From assembly GCA_945860165.1 (NCBI GenBank), contig CAMAPL010000022.1, forward strand, positions 1 through 36,640: a DNA stretch of 36,640 nucleotides, written 5' to 3'. This DNA is from Rhizobium sp. Q54 (GTDB lineage: Bacteria; Pseudomonadota; Alphaproteobacteria; Micropepsales; Micropepsaceae). The translations under genes were made by a program, and so were the position numbers. Positions 1 through 8,592 of the stretch are shown here, in pieces (the first letter of the stretch is position 1; each line of letters begins with the position of its first letter). The notes beneath the pieces were generated by a model. It did no database searches and was not told where the DNA came from. It saw nothing but the letters and a program-made list of their open reading frames with translations.

Positions 1-9
1 GCTTTGCGC

Positions 10-26
10 CAAAAGCGGACATTGCC
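10..26. repeat. Short intergenic repeat, copy 1 (inverted)
   Basis: The sequence CAAAAGCGGACATTGCC lies just past the 3' end of the TonB receptor gene. It is the reverse complement of the core AATGTCCGCTTTGG that recurs on the other side of that gene and near 3.4 kb. The rest of 1-69 shows nothing codable. Confidence 0.6.
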
Positions 27-69
27 ATCCAATGACCTGTCGGGTCTGTTTGTACCAAGCGGCACGCTC

Positions 70-2463
70 TTAGAGCTTCAGCTTCACGCCCAGCTGGAAG
101 GTGATGGGCTGGCGCAAGGTTTGGGTGCGACGGTCGGTCAGTGCCGGGATTATCAGGCCCACCGTGTCGGACGGATCAAAATAACTGCCATAGGTTGCGT
201 CGCGGTTGTCGAAGATATTGTCCACCAGACCAAATAGCTGCCAGCGCTCATCAATCTGCCAAGCAGAGCGCAGGTTCACCACGATGGCGGCGGGCAGCCG
301 GGCGTTGAGATTGGAAGGATCGCCCTCAAAGACGCGGCTGCCGGTAAAGGCCAGCTCGCCGCCCAGGGAAAGGTCGTCCAGCACTTCCGCGTCGCCGCCT
401 GCGCGCACGCTGTCGGCGGGATTGAGGGGAATCTGTTTTCCGGGTGTCACCGTCACGGTGCCGGCGGCGCTGGCGCCGGGATTGTTGGGTGACGCCAGCG
501 CCCCGGTGAACTGGTAGGTGGCATCGAGATACGAATAGCTGGCATAGGCTGACCAGCCGCGCGCTTCATAACGCGCCGTCAGGTCCACCCCTTCGCGCCG
601 GGTGGACTGCACATTGGTGAAATAGCCGCGGCCCTGAATCGTGCTGGCAAGCGCCACGATGTCATCGTCGCTGTCGGTGCGAAAGAAGGCAGCGCTCCAG
701 TGCAACGTGCCGTCGCCCAGCAGCGTGTCGCCGCGGACCCCGACCTCAAAACTCTGCGACACCACCTGCGCCAGCGGCGGATCCGCCACCAGCGCGCCTT
801 CCAGCAGACAGGGGCGGTTGGGATCGGCGCAGTTCAGTTCCAAAGGCGTCGGAGCGCGATTGGCTTGCGAGTATCCGCCGAACAGCGTGATCCAATCGGC
901 GGCTTTCCAGGCCAGGCCGGCCAGCGGATTGACGTGGCCATAGCCGTGGCTGCCATTCAGTTCGGCTGCGGTGCCGCTGCGGTCACGGGTGACGATGTCG
1001 GCTTGGTTGACGCGGAAGCCTGCCGTCAAAGTCAGCGTCTCGGTCAGGTCCAGTGCGTCGACGGCATAGAAGCCGTAATAGCTGGTGGTGGCGGCCAGGG
1101 TCACCGGCGCGTAACCCAGATTGCCGTTGCTGCGGATGATGCTTCCCGCGCCCGCCAGAACCGGGTCCGCCGCGACTTCCAGACTGGGAAAGATGCGCCC
1201 CAGGGTGCTGGTGGAGCGAAAGCCGATGGCACTGCTGTCGATGCTGAAGCCGGCGGTGAAATAATTGGGAAGGCCGAACAGCGGCGCATCACCCGTCACC
1301 TGCAGCGTGCCGCCATGGGTGCTGCTGTCGGTGAAGGTGCGGTCCACCGTGCCGTAGATCGTGCCGGCGGTGAAGGGAATGGGCGCACCCGCCTGATTGA
1401 GGATGGCAAACTGGTTGCGGAAATTCAGCGCCGCGGCGCCGGTGAAAGGCGTGGGACGGGCGAAGGCGTCATCTTCCAGGCAAATCTGGTTCACGAAAGA
1501 CGAGGAATTGGAGCAGCGCTCGAAATTGCCGTCATTGCCGTCGACATGACGCTGTTTGAAAGCGCGTATATAGAGCGCGCCTTCGAGTTGCCAGTTTTCA
1601 TTCAGCCGGGTTTTGCCGTTCAGCGCCAAGCTGGCGATGCTGTTCCGCGTGGTCTGGGGATAGGTGTAGACCGACTTGGGATTGCGCAGGGTCATGTCGA
1701 AGGGCGTGGGACCGACCACGCCCAGCCCGGAGGCCGAACCCGATGCGATGAGATGAAGCTCGCTGTTGCCGAAGCGCCAGCCGGCATCGGCATAAAGCCG
1801 CCCCAGATTGGATTGGGAATGCAGGCGCCAGCCGGCATCGGTGATGCCGTCCGCCGCGCCATAGAAGCTGAAAGCGCCGTCTTCCATGCCGAACTGCGCC
1901 GTCGCCATGCCGTGGCCGTACGAACCGCTCTGCAGCGAGGCTTCGTTTCCTTGCCAGCTGAAACCGTTCTTCATCACCAGATTGACCGCGCCGCCCAGGG
2001 CATTGAGGCCGAACACCGGATTGCTGCTCCACAGATCCATGCGGGCGATGGCGATTTGCGGAATGGTGTCCCAGTTGACGGTGTCGCCAAAGGCTTCATT
2101 CAGGCGCATGCCATTCTGATAGACCGCCAGGCCTTGCGGCGTGCCCTGCAGGGGTGAGGCATCGAAGCCGCGATAGCGCAGATTCTGGAACATGGTGTTG
2201 CCCTGCACGTCGCTGAGCGACACGCCTGCGGCCTGGCTGCCCACCGCGTTCAGCAGTGTGGCGCCATGCCGGGCGGTGAGTTGTTGTGAGCCCAGGCTTT
2301 GCAGCGAGCCCGGCAATTTGTCGGCGGATAGCCCGATGTCAGAACCGGGCAGGATGCCATAGACCACGACATTTTCGGTGGAATCGCTTGCCGCCATCTG
2401 CTGCGCCATGGCGGGCGTGGCGAAGCAGGTTGCAGCCGCCATCAGAAGGATGCGCGGTTTCAT
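70..2463 (-). CDS. TonB-dependent outer-membrane receptor
   Basis: A 797-residue protein of usual length for a TonB-dependent receptor, which imports a bound ligand through a 22-strand outer-membrane barrel using energy from TonB-ExbBD. Residues 1-20 are a clean signal peptide ending AMA before QQ. A plug domain follows at about 30-165, with the typical RYRGFDASP and GLNALGGAVNLVMKNG segments, then a long barrel rich in alternating aromatic strands, ending GVKLKL. The start is supported by GGGGA five bases upstream of the ATG. There is no N-terminal signalling (STN) domain, so no FecR-type regulation is implied. No transport or uptake gene sits beside it, so the ligand (siderophore, cobalamin, oligosaccharide) cannot be named. 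The gene stands alone and is flanked on both sides by copies of a short repeat. Confidence 0.93.
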   Translation of the reverse strand: MKPRILLMAAATCFATPAMAQQMAASDSTENVVVYGILPGSDIGLSADKLPGSLQSLGSQQLTARHGATLLNAVGSQAAGVSLSDVQGNTMFQNLRYRGFDASPLQGTPQGLAVYQNGMRLNEAFGDTVNWDTIPQIAIARMDLWSSNPVFGLNALGGAVNLVMKNGFSWQGNEASLQSGSYGHGMATAQFGMEDGAFSFYGAADGITDAGWRLHSQSNLGRLYADAGWRFGNSELHLIASGSASGLGVVGPTPFDMTLRNPKSVYTYPQTTRNSIASLALNGKTRLNENWQLEGALYIRAFKQRHVDGNDGNFERCSNSSSFVNQICLEDDAFARPTPFTGAAALNFRNQFAILNQAGAPIPFTAGTIYGTVDRTFTDSSTHGGTLQVTGDAPLFGLPNYFTAGFSIDSSAIGFRSTSTLGRIFPSLEVAADPVLAGAGSIIRSNGNLGYAPVTLAATTSYYGFYAVDALDLTETLTLTAGFRVNQADIVTRDRSGTAAELNGSHGYGHVNPLAGLAWKAADWITLFGGYSQANRAPTPLELNCADPNRPCLLEGALVADPPLAQVVSQSFEVGVRGDTLLGDGTLHWSAAFFRTDSDDDIVALASTIQGRGYFTNVQSTRREGVDLTARYEARGWSAYASYSYLDATYQFTGALASPNNPGASAAGTVTVTPGKQIPLNPADSVRAGGDAEVLDDLSLGGELAFTGSRVFEGDPSNLNARLPAAIVVNLRSAWQIDERWQLFGLVDNIFDNRDATYGSYFDPSDTVGLIIPALTDRRTQTLRQPITFQLGVKLKL

Positions 2464-2526
2464 TTTTCCCCGTTTTTAGAAGGATTAAAGAAGGGGTAGA
2501 GATGGCGCAAGCGTCCCGTTCTATGA

Positions 2527-2546
2527 ATGTCCGCTTTGGGTCAGAA
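2527..2546. repeat. Short intergenic repeat, copy 2
   Basis: AATGTCCGCTTTGGGTCAGA, 60 bases upstream of the TonB receptor start. Eighteen bases (2529-2546) return in perfect inverted form at 3401-3418. Confidence 0.75.
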
Positions 2547-2571
2547 CCGGCCCTTGGGCTGACCAGGGACG

Positions 2572-2601
2572 AATGTCCGCTTTGGAGAAAAAACGGACAT
2601 T
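2572..2601. repeat. Short intergenic repeat, copy 3, folding back on itself
   Basis: AATGTCCGCTTTGG is followed after a short A-rich loop by CGGACATT. The 8-base arms 2572-2579 and 2594-2601 are perfect inverted repeats around a 14-base loop. There is no T-tract, so it does not look like a terminator. Confidence 0.65.
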
Positions 2602-3079
2602 GCCTTGGGCATCTTGGACTGCCAGCTATTTGGCATAATTCCCCAGGCAAGCTGAATTAGGGCTCCACTGCCTACACAGCCACCCAGTTTGCTCTCCAAG
2701 TGGCATTCTCCAGATCTCCAAAATAGCCGCGTAGTTTCAAACCCTTGTCTGCGGACAAAGGCGTTCTGCGCCACTGTTTTGGCCGACGAGAGACCACTTT
2801 GGGGCGAGCACCCCGGTTTTTCTCCGGAGGCACTTTTTCCAGTGGCAGAGTCAGATCGCGCGATCGGAAAATCATGATCGAAAGTGGTCGAATTTAGCTC
2901 AAGTGAACGATCACTTTGAATTCCACGGAGACAAGTTTTTGAGGTGTAATAAACCGGACACCTTCGGCTAACCATACTCCCGAGCTAGCCGCTGTGATGG
3001 TGTGATGGCGGCAGGGATACAAAACATGACGACGCGCTGTGAAGGCGATATAGTTTTTTCAAATCATAAGGAACTTAAA

Positions 3080-3271
3080 ATGGCTGATAAAAGTTCGGAA
3101 GAGATCGAATTGGAGAAGCGCGCAGTTGAACGTGCCCTAGCCCACAAGGAAATGAAGCTTGCCGTAGGTACATCCGCACACCATGCAGCGGTGAAGAAGC
3201 ATACCTTGGCTAGCGAGGCGCATGCAAAGGCTGTTAGAATTGCTCAAAAAGCTGCGACCCGCTCACGCTGA
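3080..3271 (+). CDS. Small charged hypothetical protein
   Basis: A 63-residue protein starting MADKSSEEIELEKRAVERAL, rich in Ala, Lys, Glu and His, with predicted helical character throughout and no cysteine or membrane segment. The frame is open from an ATG at 3002, but the ATG at 3080 is preferred because AAGGA lies eight bases before it and the upstream residues look non-coding. I recognise no family. It sits alone in a repeat-rich, lower-GC stretch. A cytosolic helical protein is as much as can be said. Confidence 0.5.
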   Translation: MADKSSEEIELEKRAVERALAHKEMKLAVGTSAHHAAVKKHTLASEAHAKAVRIAQKAATRSR

Positions 3272-3357
3272 TAGATTTCGAAATTAACCTCGCCCGCGAA
3301 AAAAGTGCGGACGAAAGAGCCTATGAAGCTGCCGTTTGATCTTGCAGCGCTTAACTA

Positions 3358-3407
3358 GGTCAGACGCGGATAGTGGACTCATTAGGTATGAATGACCGCG
3401 TCTGACC
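3358..3407. repeat. Long inverted repeat (hairpin) beside repeat copy 4
   Basis: GGTCAGACGCGG at 3358-3369 is perfectly repeated in inverted form as CCGCGTCTGACC at 3396-3407 around a 26-base spacer. The right arm runs into repeat copy 4. No T-tract follows, so this is more likely part of a repetitive or mobile element than a terminator. Confidence 0.7.
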
Positions 3408-3418
3408 CAAAGCGGACA
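3401..3418. repeat. Short intergenic repeat, copy 4 (inverted)
   Basis: TCTGACCCAAAGCGGACA is the exact reverse complement of 2529-2546. Between 3272 and 3458 there is otherwise only this repeat and the hairpin; a short open run after the small gene (about 3265-3340) has no start or ribosome binding site. Confidence 0.75.
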
Positions 3419-3458
3419 ATCGGACCGGAAAGCCCTGCGCCGCTATTGGCTGCTGTGA

Positions 3459-3707
3459 TCAGCGCTTGCCGGCGTCCGCCACCTGTGTCGGAGCGGCTTC
3501 GCTGCGCACCTGCTTGTCGGATGCAGGACTTGGCTGAGGCTTCGGCTTGGGCTGATCCAGGGGATCGTCGAAAATGGCCAGACCGCGGTTGAGGAGCGCA
3601 GCCTCATAATCCTTGTCATAGTGCGGCCGCTCTAGGGTCGTCAGGAAGAAGTCCTTGCTCGGCAAGTTCCCGATATTGCGTTCCAGGCCCGGGACCCGGC
3701 ATAACAT
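3459..3707 (-). CDS. Small hypothetical protein or gene remnant
   Basis: An 82-residue open frame. Its middle (RPHYDKDYEAALLNRGLAIF) looks like real protein, and its tail is a Pro/Lys/Gln-rich low-complexity segment. No good ribosome binding site precedes the ATG, and the frame stays open further upstream into the leader of the transketolase-like gene on the other strand. It could be the 3' end of a larger gene cut by rearrangement. I recognise no family. Confidence 0.3.
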   Translation of the reverse strand: MLCRVPGLERNIGNLPSKDFFLTTLERPHYDKDYEAALLNRGLAIFDDPLDQPKPKPQPSPASDKQVRSEAAPTQVADAGKR

Positions 3708-3790
3708 CAGCCGCCAAAAATGCCGGGCGAAACTGGCTTTTCTCGGGGAATGGGCCCAAACGTGCTTCCAACAACAGACGAGTTTCTTCC

Positions 3791-6304
3791 ATGAACATAG
3801 ATATCAAGTACACCGCCACGCTCAGCGCCGAAGAGCGCGCCCGTTTCGAAGATGTCGGGTTCATGACCTGCATGACCCTGGTGCTGCTGGGCAACTATGC
3901 CCAGACCGGTCATTTCGGCGGCCCGCTGGCCTATACGCCCTTTAATGTCACCGCCCATCTCCTGGGCCCGGAGCGCGGCGGGCTGCGCTACGACATCCGC
4001 CGTCCCAAGCATCCCTTTGGCGACAAGTTCATGATGGCCGCCGGCCATAGCGTGCCGACCTGCTATGCGCTCTACATGATCCTGGGCCAGGCGATGGAGC
4101 GCCGTTTCAAGGCAACCGGCGACAAGAAATACCAGGTTGATCCGGACGTCGCGATCCTGCCGATTGATGCGCTGGGCTTCAGGCGCGGCGCCGGTGCACT
4201 GGAGACTTTGCTGTCCGACCATGGCCTGGATAATGACGCCCTGTTCGCCCAAGCCAAGGCGCGCGGTATCAAGGCGCTCTCGGGTCATGCAGAAAGCATC
4301 GATGTCACCAATGACGTGAACGGTGGGCCGTCGGGCGTGGGTGTCGCAACCGCCGCCGGCAAGGCCGCCTTCTGGGACATGGCCGGCGCCACCGACAGCC
4401 CCAAGATCATCGCCCTTGAAGGCGAGTTCGCCATGACCGAGGGCCATGCGCAGGAACTCAAGACCCAGGCCCTGTCGCTGCAGGTGGGCAAGCGCCTGCG
4501 CGTCATTCTGTCGGACAACAATGCCGGCATCGACGATGTGCTGCTGGGCGGCGTGGTGCCTGCCAAATACGCCGACTCGTACAAGCTACCCGATCAGTGG
4601 TCGTCCTATGGCTGGAACGTGCTGAGCGTCGAGAATGGCGCCGACTATGGCCAGATCGCCGCCAACTTCGCCGCCATGGAAAACTGGGACGCCAGCGACC
4701 GGCGGCCGATGATCAGCATCGCCAAGACCACCAAGGGCTATTGGCCGAGCGCCGCCAACGGCAAGCTGGGCAGCGTCAAGCAGATCGTCAGCTATGCCAG
4801 CCATCCCTATGGCTACAAGATGAACTCGGAATATTTCGTGGCGCTGGCCGAAAGCTTCGAACAGCGTTACGGCATCAGCTTTGACGGCATCCGCGACGGC
4901 GCGGTGACCGATCCCCGGCAGCGGCTGGTCCAGTTCAAGACTAATATCGACAAGGTGATGTCGGTGATGGACAAGAACGGATTGGGCGACTGGCTGGCCG
5001 ACCGGCTGGTGGAGATCGGCGATGGCGTCAAGGACGACCGCAAGCTCGGCATCGACAACAAGACCGATCCCTTCCAGGACGAGCGCCTGCGGGTTGCCAA
5101 GCTACCCACCGATACCCAAAAATTGAAAGTGAAGAACCGCATCTCGGGCGCGGAAAAAGAAATCTCCGTCAGCCTGTTCAAGAAGCCGGGCGAAGCGGCG
5201 GGTGCGCGCCGCGCCATTTCCGAAGTCATCAAGTGGATGAACTATGTCACCGACAACCGCTTCGTCACTTTGGCGGCGGACCTGTCGGAATCCATCAATG
5301 TCGAGCATGGCAGCCTGTGGGGCCATTACGACCCCGAGACCAATCCGCTGGGCACCCGCATCAAAGCCGCGATCCAGGAAGCCGGCAATGTCTGCTCCGC
5401 CATCGGCATGGTCAGCCAGAGCGCCAGTGTCGATCCGGACAAGTTCGCCGGCGTCTGGGCGCTGTCGGGCACCTATGGTGCCTTCACGCCGCTGATGTAC
5501 ACGCCGGCGCGCGTCTGGAGCCAGCAGAACCAGGACAGCCGCTTCCGCATGGGCGTGCTGCACATCCTGGCCGGTCACTCGGGGCCGGAAACCGCCGCTG
5601 ACGGGCGCACCCATTTTGGCATCTTCGCTACCCAGGTATGGCGCCTGTTTCCACGCGGCCAGGTCATTCACCTGAATTTCTGGGACTATAACGACGTGGC
5701 CTCGGGCTATTTCGCCGCCGCCGAAATCGCGGCGCGCGATCCCAAGGTTGGCGTCATCATCATCGAGGTCGCCCGTCCCGACAACGCCGTGACGGATCGC
5801 AGCAAATTCGCCAACACCGACATCAAGGCGGCCGCCAAGGGCTTTTATGTCATCCGCGACTTCACGCCGGGCAAGCCGCGCCACGGCACCGTCATTTCGC
5901 AGGGCGCGTCCTCGACCGTCAATCTGGTGAAAATCCTGCCGCGGCTGGAAGAAGCCGGCATCAATGTGAAGATCATCTCGGCGATCAGCGAAGAACTGTT
6001 CGACCGCCAGCCGGAGGCCTATCGCGATGCCGTGCTGCCGGCCGCAGCGCTGCTGGATGCCATGGTGGTTTCCACCGGCACCCGCCGGATGATGCCGGTA
6101 AAGAATCTGGGTCCGCTGGCCGACGAATATTCCCTGACCTCGGACTGGGACAATCAGTGGCTGACGGGCGGGCTGGAAGGCGAAGTGATCGAAGAAGCCC
6201 ATCTCGATCCGGAATCAATCTTCAATGGCATTTCGCGCTTCGCCAAGGATCGCGACAAGCGGCTGTCTGGGCAGGCCGCCCAGCTCAAGGCGCTGGAAAG
6301 CTAA
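3791..6304 (+). CDS. Transketolase-like thiamine-diphosphate enzyme (divergent)
   Basis: An 837-residue protein, longer than a classical transketolase (about 660). Transketolases move two-carbon ketol units between sugar phosphates. The N-terminal half shows the thiamine-enzyme layout: His41 in TGHFGG, His86 in AAGHS, His166 followed by GGPSGVG at 178-184, then the metal/ThDP loop. Here the usual GDG is replaced by Glu210-Gly-Glu with TEG at 216-218, and Asn243/244 follows at the expected place. The second half holds the pyrimidine-domain segment (IQEAGN in place of GIREH) and a RTHFG stretch matching the substrate His of transketolase. A C-terminal domain closes it. No clear Shine-Dalgarno precedes the ATG. 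The substrate may differ from classical transketolase because catalytic positions are changed. It converges with the hydratase gene with no gap. Family assignment is firm; substrate is not. Confidence 0.8.
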   Translation: MNIDIKYTATLSAEERARFEDVGFMTCMTLVLLGNYAQTGHFGGPLAYTPFNVTAHLLGPERGGLRYDIRRPKHPFGDKFMMAAGHSVPTCYALYMILGQAMERRFKATGDKKYQVDPDVAILPIDALGFRRGAGALETLLSDHGLDNDALFAQAKARGIKALSGHAESIDVTNDVNGGPSGVGVATAAGKAAFWDMAGATDSPKIIALEGEFAMTEGHAQELKTQALSLQVGKRLRVILSDNNAGIDDVLLGGVVPAKYADSYKLPDQWSSYGWNVLSVENGADYGQIAANFAAMENWDASDRRPMISIAKTTKGYWPSAANGKLGSVKQIVSYASHPYGYKMNSEYFVALAESFEQRYGISFDGIRDGAVTDPRQRLVQFKTNIDKVMSVMDKNGLGDWLADRLVEIGDGVKDDRKLGIDNKTDPFQDERLRVAKLPTDTQKLKVKNRISGAEKEISVSLFKKPGEAAGARRAISEVIKWMNYVTDNRFVTLAADLSESINVEHGSLWGHYDPETNPLGTRIKAAIQEAGNVCSAIGMVSQSASVDPDKFAGVWALSGTYGAFTPLMYTPARVWSQQNQDSRFRMGVLHILAGHSGPETAADGRTHFGIFATQVWRLFPRGQVIHLNFWDYNDVASGYFAAAEIAARDPKVGVIIIEVARPDNAVTDRSKFANTDIKAAAKGFYVIRDFTPGKPRHGTVISQGASSTVNLVKILPRLEEAGINVKIISAISEELFDRQPEAYRDAVLPAAALLDAMVVSTGTRRMMPVKNLGPLADEYSLTSDWDNQWLTGGLEGEVIEEAHLDPESIFNGISRFAKDRDKRLSGQAAQLKALES

Positions 6305-7087
6305 TCAGGCAATCGTCACCGCGACGCGGCCGAGGGCGCCAAAATCGCCTTCGACCCGTTCGCCTGCGGCTATCGGCACCGGCTTGACGCAGGTGCCGGT
6401 AGTGACCACCTGGCCTGCTTTCAACGTCATGCCGTGGCGCGACAATTCATTGGCCAGCCAGGTCAGGGCGATGCGGGGATCGCCCAGCACATTGCGGCCC
6501 TCGCCTTCTTCCGCCACGGTGCCATTGCGCAGGCCCCGCACCTTATGCGCGGCGAGGTCCAGTCCACGCCAGTCCCGCGCCGCAGGCCCCAGCACAAAGC
6601 GGTGGGCGCAGGCATTGTCGGCAATCAGGCTGGCCAGGCCGACGCGCTCGAAATTCTCAAAGCGTGAATCTGGAATCTCGATGGCGGGATGCAGGCTTGC
6701 GACGGCGGCCATCACTTCGTCCTGTGAAGTGGGTGCGCCGCGCGGCGGCAGGTCGCCTCCCATGCGGAAGGCGAATTCCATCTCCGCAACTTTCATCAGA
6801 TTGTTGCCCAGCGGGCAAACACCGCCATCCTCTATGACGCGCTCGGCCAGCAGCCGTCCGGCTAGTGGACCACCTACGCCGATATGCCTCTGCCCCGCGA
6901 TGCTGGTGGCCGCGATCTTCCAGCCATAGAGCGGCTGACGGCTATGGGCTTCGATACAAGCCTGGACGCGATAAGCCTCGGCCCGGTCAGGCGGCAGGAA
7001 TTCCGGCGGCAGCGTGTCCAGCCGTGCGCCGTGCAGCCAATGCTGGTACAGAAATTCGCAGGCTGCCTGTTGCTGCTCTGGTGTCAC
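6305..7087 (-). CDS. 2-keto-4-pentenoate hydratase family protein (FAH fold)
   Basis: A 260-residue enzyme of the MhpD-type fumarylacetoacetate-hydrolase superfamily, which hydrates 2-oxopent-4-enoate-type acids or decarboxylates related oxo-acids with a divalent metal. The metal-binding set E-x-E...E is seen at Glu102, Glu104 (AEMEFAF) and Glu137 (HPAIEIPDSRF). The conserved GWKIAAT at 55-61 and a TTGT segment near the C-terminus fit the family, as does the length. The gene starts ten bases after the stop of the MFS transporter on the same strand, so the two likely form one operon. No aromatic-ring cleavage genes are nearby. In this sugar-acid setting it may act on a 2-keto-3-deoxy sugar acid, which is inference from context. 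Confidence 0.85.
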   Translation of the reverse strand: MTPEQQQAACEFLYQHWLHGARLDTLPPEFLPPDRAEAYRVQACIEAHSRQPLYGWKIAATSIAGQRHIGVGGPLAGRLLAERVIEDGGVCPLGNNLMKVAEMEFAFRMGGDLPPRGAPTSQDEVMAAVASLHPAIEIPDSRFENFERVGLASLIADNACAHRFVLGPAARDWRGLDLAAHKVRGLRNGTVAEEGEGRNVLGDPRIALTWLANELSRHGMTLKAGQVVTTGTCVKPVPIAAGERVEGDFGALGRVAVTIA

Positions 7088-7096
7088 GCGCCCTCC

Positions 7097-8395
7097 CTAA
7101 GACTGCTTGCGCATCCGGTCCGCAATCTTGATTGCGGTGAAGATAAAGATGAGCGCCAGCGGGATCAGGGCAATCGAGCGGAATGACGCCTCGGCGGCAG
7201 CAGCCAGTATCTGCTGCAACTGATCGCCCTGCGCCGTGGCGACCAGACTGGCGTCGCCGCCCGCCGCCGCCAGCTTGGCGGAATCGGAAATCTGGCCCAG
7301 CGTGGGCAGCACCACCCAGGTGCAGGCCGCGCCTGCGGCGCCCATCAGGCCAAACACCATGGTGCCGCTGCGCGGATAGCGTTCCGCCACCGTCGCCAGC
7401 ATGGTCGGCCAGAAGAAGCAGACGCCAAAGCCCCAGGCGGTAGACGCCAGAATCGCCCCAATCGGGCCATCCACGAAACTCAGCGCAAAAAGCCCGATGG
7501 TGGTGAAGATCGCCGAAACGATCAGCAGGCCGACATTTCCCAGCAGCCGCACCATTGGCCCCGCGAAATGGCGCATCACGAACATCAGCGCGCTGACATA
7601 GACCAGCAGCCAGATGCCGCGCATGCCCACGATCTGGGACAGCGCTACGTCCACCCACTGGCCGGGCGCGAATTCGGCCGCCGCGGTGAACATCATCAGG
7701 ATCACCCACAGAAAGATGGTGGGGCTCCGGATCGTGGCCTTGATCATTTCGCCGGGTGTTACCGGCGCATCGGTCGAAGCGCTGAAGGACGGGAATTGCT
7801 CGGCCCAGGCCAGAACGGCAAAGGCGACACAGAGCACCGCCAGCACCACAAGCTCAAGACGCCAGGCCATGCCCGCGCCATCGACCGCCAGCCCCATCAG
7901 CGCACCGCCCACCACGCCCGCCGGATACCAGGCGTGCAGGATCGAAAGACGCGAGACGCGGTCCTCGGCATAGATCGCGCTGGTCAGGGGATTGATCACG
8001 GTTTCGATCAGACCCCAGCCCAGACCCTGCACCACCATGCCGACCAGAAGTCCGCTATAGGGCGACATGCCGAGCGAGCTCGCATACCCCACCAATGCGA
8101 AACCCGCGATCATCAGGACGGCGGCGGCGATCAACGCGTTGCGGAAACCAATCTTCGCCAGGACAGCGCTGGCCAGAAGCAGCGTGATTGCGAAACCGGC
8201 AAAGGCCGCGCCCAGCGCGGTGCCCAGCATCGCACCGGCATTGGCTGCGTCGATGGGATCAAGATATTCGGTGCGCATATGCACGGCCGTGGCGGCGCGC
8301 ATGGAAACCGCGGCCCCGCCCGTGAACAGCGCCATCAGCGCGACGATGAACAGGCGTCCGCGGCGCAGCGGCGTGTCGGTATTGGCGGTCTGCAT
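7097..8395 (-). CDS. MFS sugar transporter (FucP-like)
   Basis: A 432-residue inner-membrane protein with about 12 hydrophobic helices. It is related to the fucose/glucose-type branch of the major facilitator superfamily, with a GLGWGLIETVINP segment after helix 4 and a WYPAGVVGG segment, both typical of sugar:proton symporters. The frame is open from 8455, but the ATG at 8395 (MQTANTDTPL) is preferred: GGCAGGA sits just before it and the extra 20 residues are not membrane-protein-like. It is followed after nine bases by the hydratase gene, so transport and catabolism are probably co-transcribed. It is divergent from a broken MFS gene starting at 8593. Substrate is not determinable; a hexose or sugar acid is likely. 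Confidence 0.85.
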   Translation of the reverse strand: MQTANTDTPLRRGRLFIVALMALFTGGAAVSMRAATAVHMRTEYLDPIDAANAGAMLGTALGAAFAGFAITLLLASAVLAKIGFRNALIAAAVLMIAGFALVGYASSLGMSPYSGLLVGMVVQGLGWGLIETVINPLTSAIYAEDRVSRLSILHAWYPAGVVGGALMGLAVDGAGMAWRLELVVLAVLCVAFAVLAWAEQFPSFSASTDAPVTPGEMIKATIRSPTIFLWVILMMFTAAAEFAPGQWVDVALSQIVGMRGIWLLVYVSALMFVMRHFAGPMVRLLGNVGLLIVSAIFTTIGLFALSFVDGPIGAILASTAWGFGVCFFWPTMLATVAERYPRSGTMVFGLMGAAGAACTWVVLPTLGQISDSAKLAAAGGDASLVATAQGDQLQQILAAAAEASFRSIALIPLALIFIFTAIKIADRMRKQS

Positions 8396-8592
8396 GGTCC
8401 TGCCCCGGTTGCTTTTATATGAGTAGGCCACAGGACCGGCGTGTGCGCAAAGCATCCGATGGCGTCCCTGCCCGGCTCTTTCAGTCTTTGCGACCGTTGG
8501 GCGTTACCGTTACCATTTTCTGGGGCCTGGCTCAATGCGCCAAGACCAGGCACAAAAGAACAGGTCCGCGAAAAGACGTGCCACCGGAGGAA
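8396..8592. promoter_or_regulatory. Divergent intergenic region with tandem GTTACC
   Basis: About 200 bases between the two divergent MFS genes. It contains GTTACCGTTACC (8503-8514), a tandem of a half-site resembling those of LacI-family sugar repressors (TTACC), although here the halves are direct and not inverted. No regulator gene is in the window. Promoters for both directions should lie here but no convincing -35/-10 pair was found. Confidence 0.3.

Larger units (their letters stand above)
2464..3079. other. Repeat-rich intergenic stretch
   Basis: About 600 bases between the TonB receptor and a small gene. It carries copies 2 and 3 of the AATGTCCGCTTTGG repeat (2527-2601), a perfect 12-base palindrome GATCGCGCGATC at 2854-2865 and a CTCCGGAG palindrome at 2822-2829. 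Open frames of 60-144 codons exist on both strands, but they are compositionally poor, lack ribosome binding sites and read through the repeats, so I do not call genes here. The stretch is visibly lower in GC than its surroundings. Confidence 0.6.

Noticed and set aside
700-2157. A 485-codon plus-strand open frame inside the TonB receptor
   Set aside because: It is antisense to a clear receptor, is rich in Ala/Gly/Arg/Gln low-complexity sequence and has no ribosome binding site or family. Similar antisense frames inside the transketolase, GT, ferredoxin and MFS genes were dropped for the same reason.
2541-2975. 144-codon minus-strand open frame upstream of the TonB receptor
   Set aside because: It reads through two repeat copies, has no ribosome binding site and shows no recognisable domain.
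3622-3636. GCGGCCGCTCTAG resembling a cloning-vector polylinker
   Set aside because: The match stops after 13 bases and the flanks are ordinary genomic sequence; chance in GC-rich DNA is enough.
3791-6304. Phosphoketolase
   Set aside because: The long thiamine enzyme lacks the phosphoketolase N-terminal GPGHGGPA segment; the histidine and GGPSGVG pattern fits the transketolase group.
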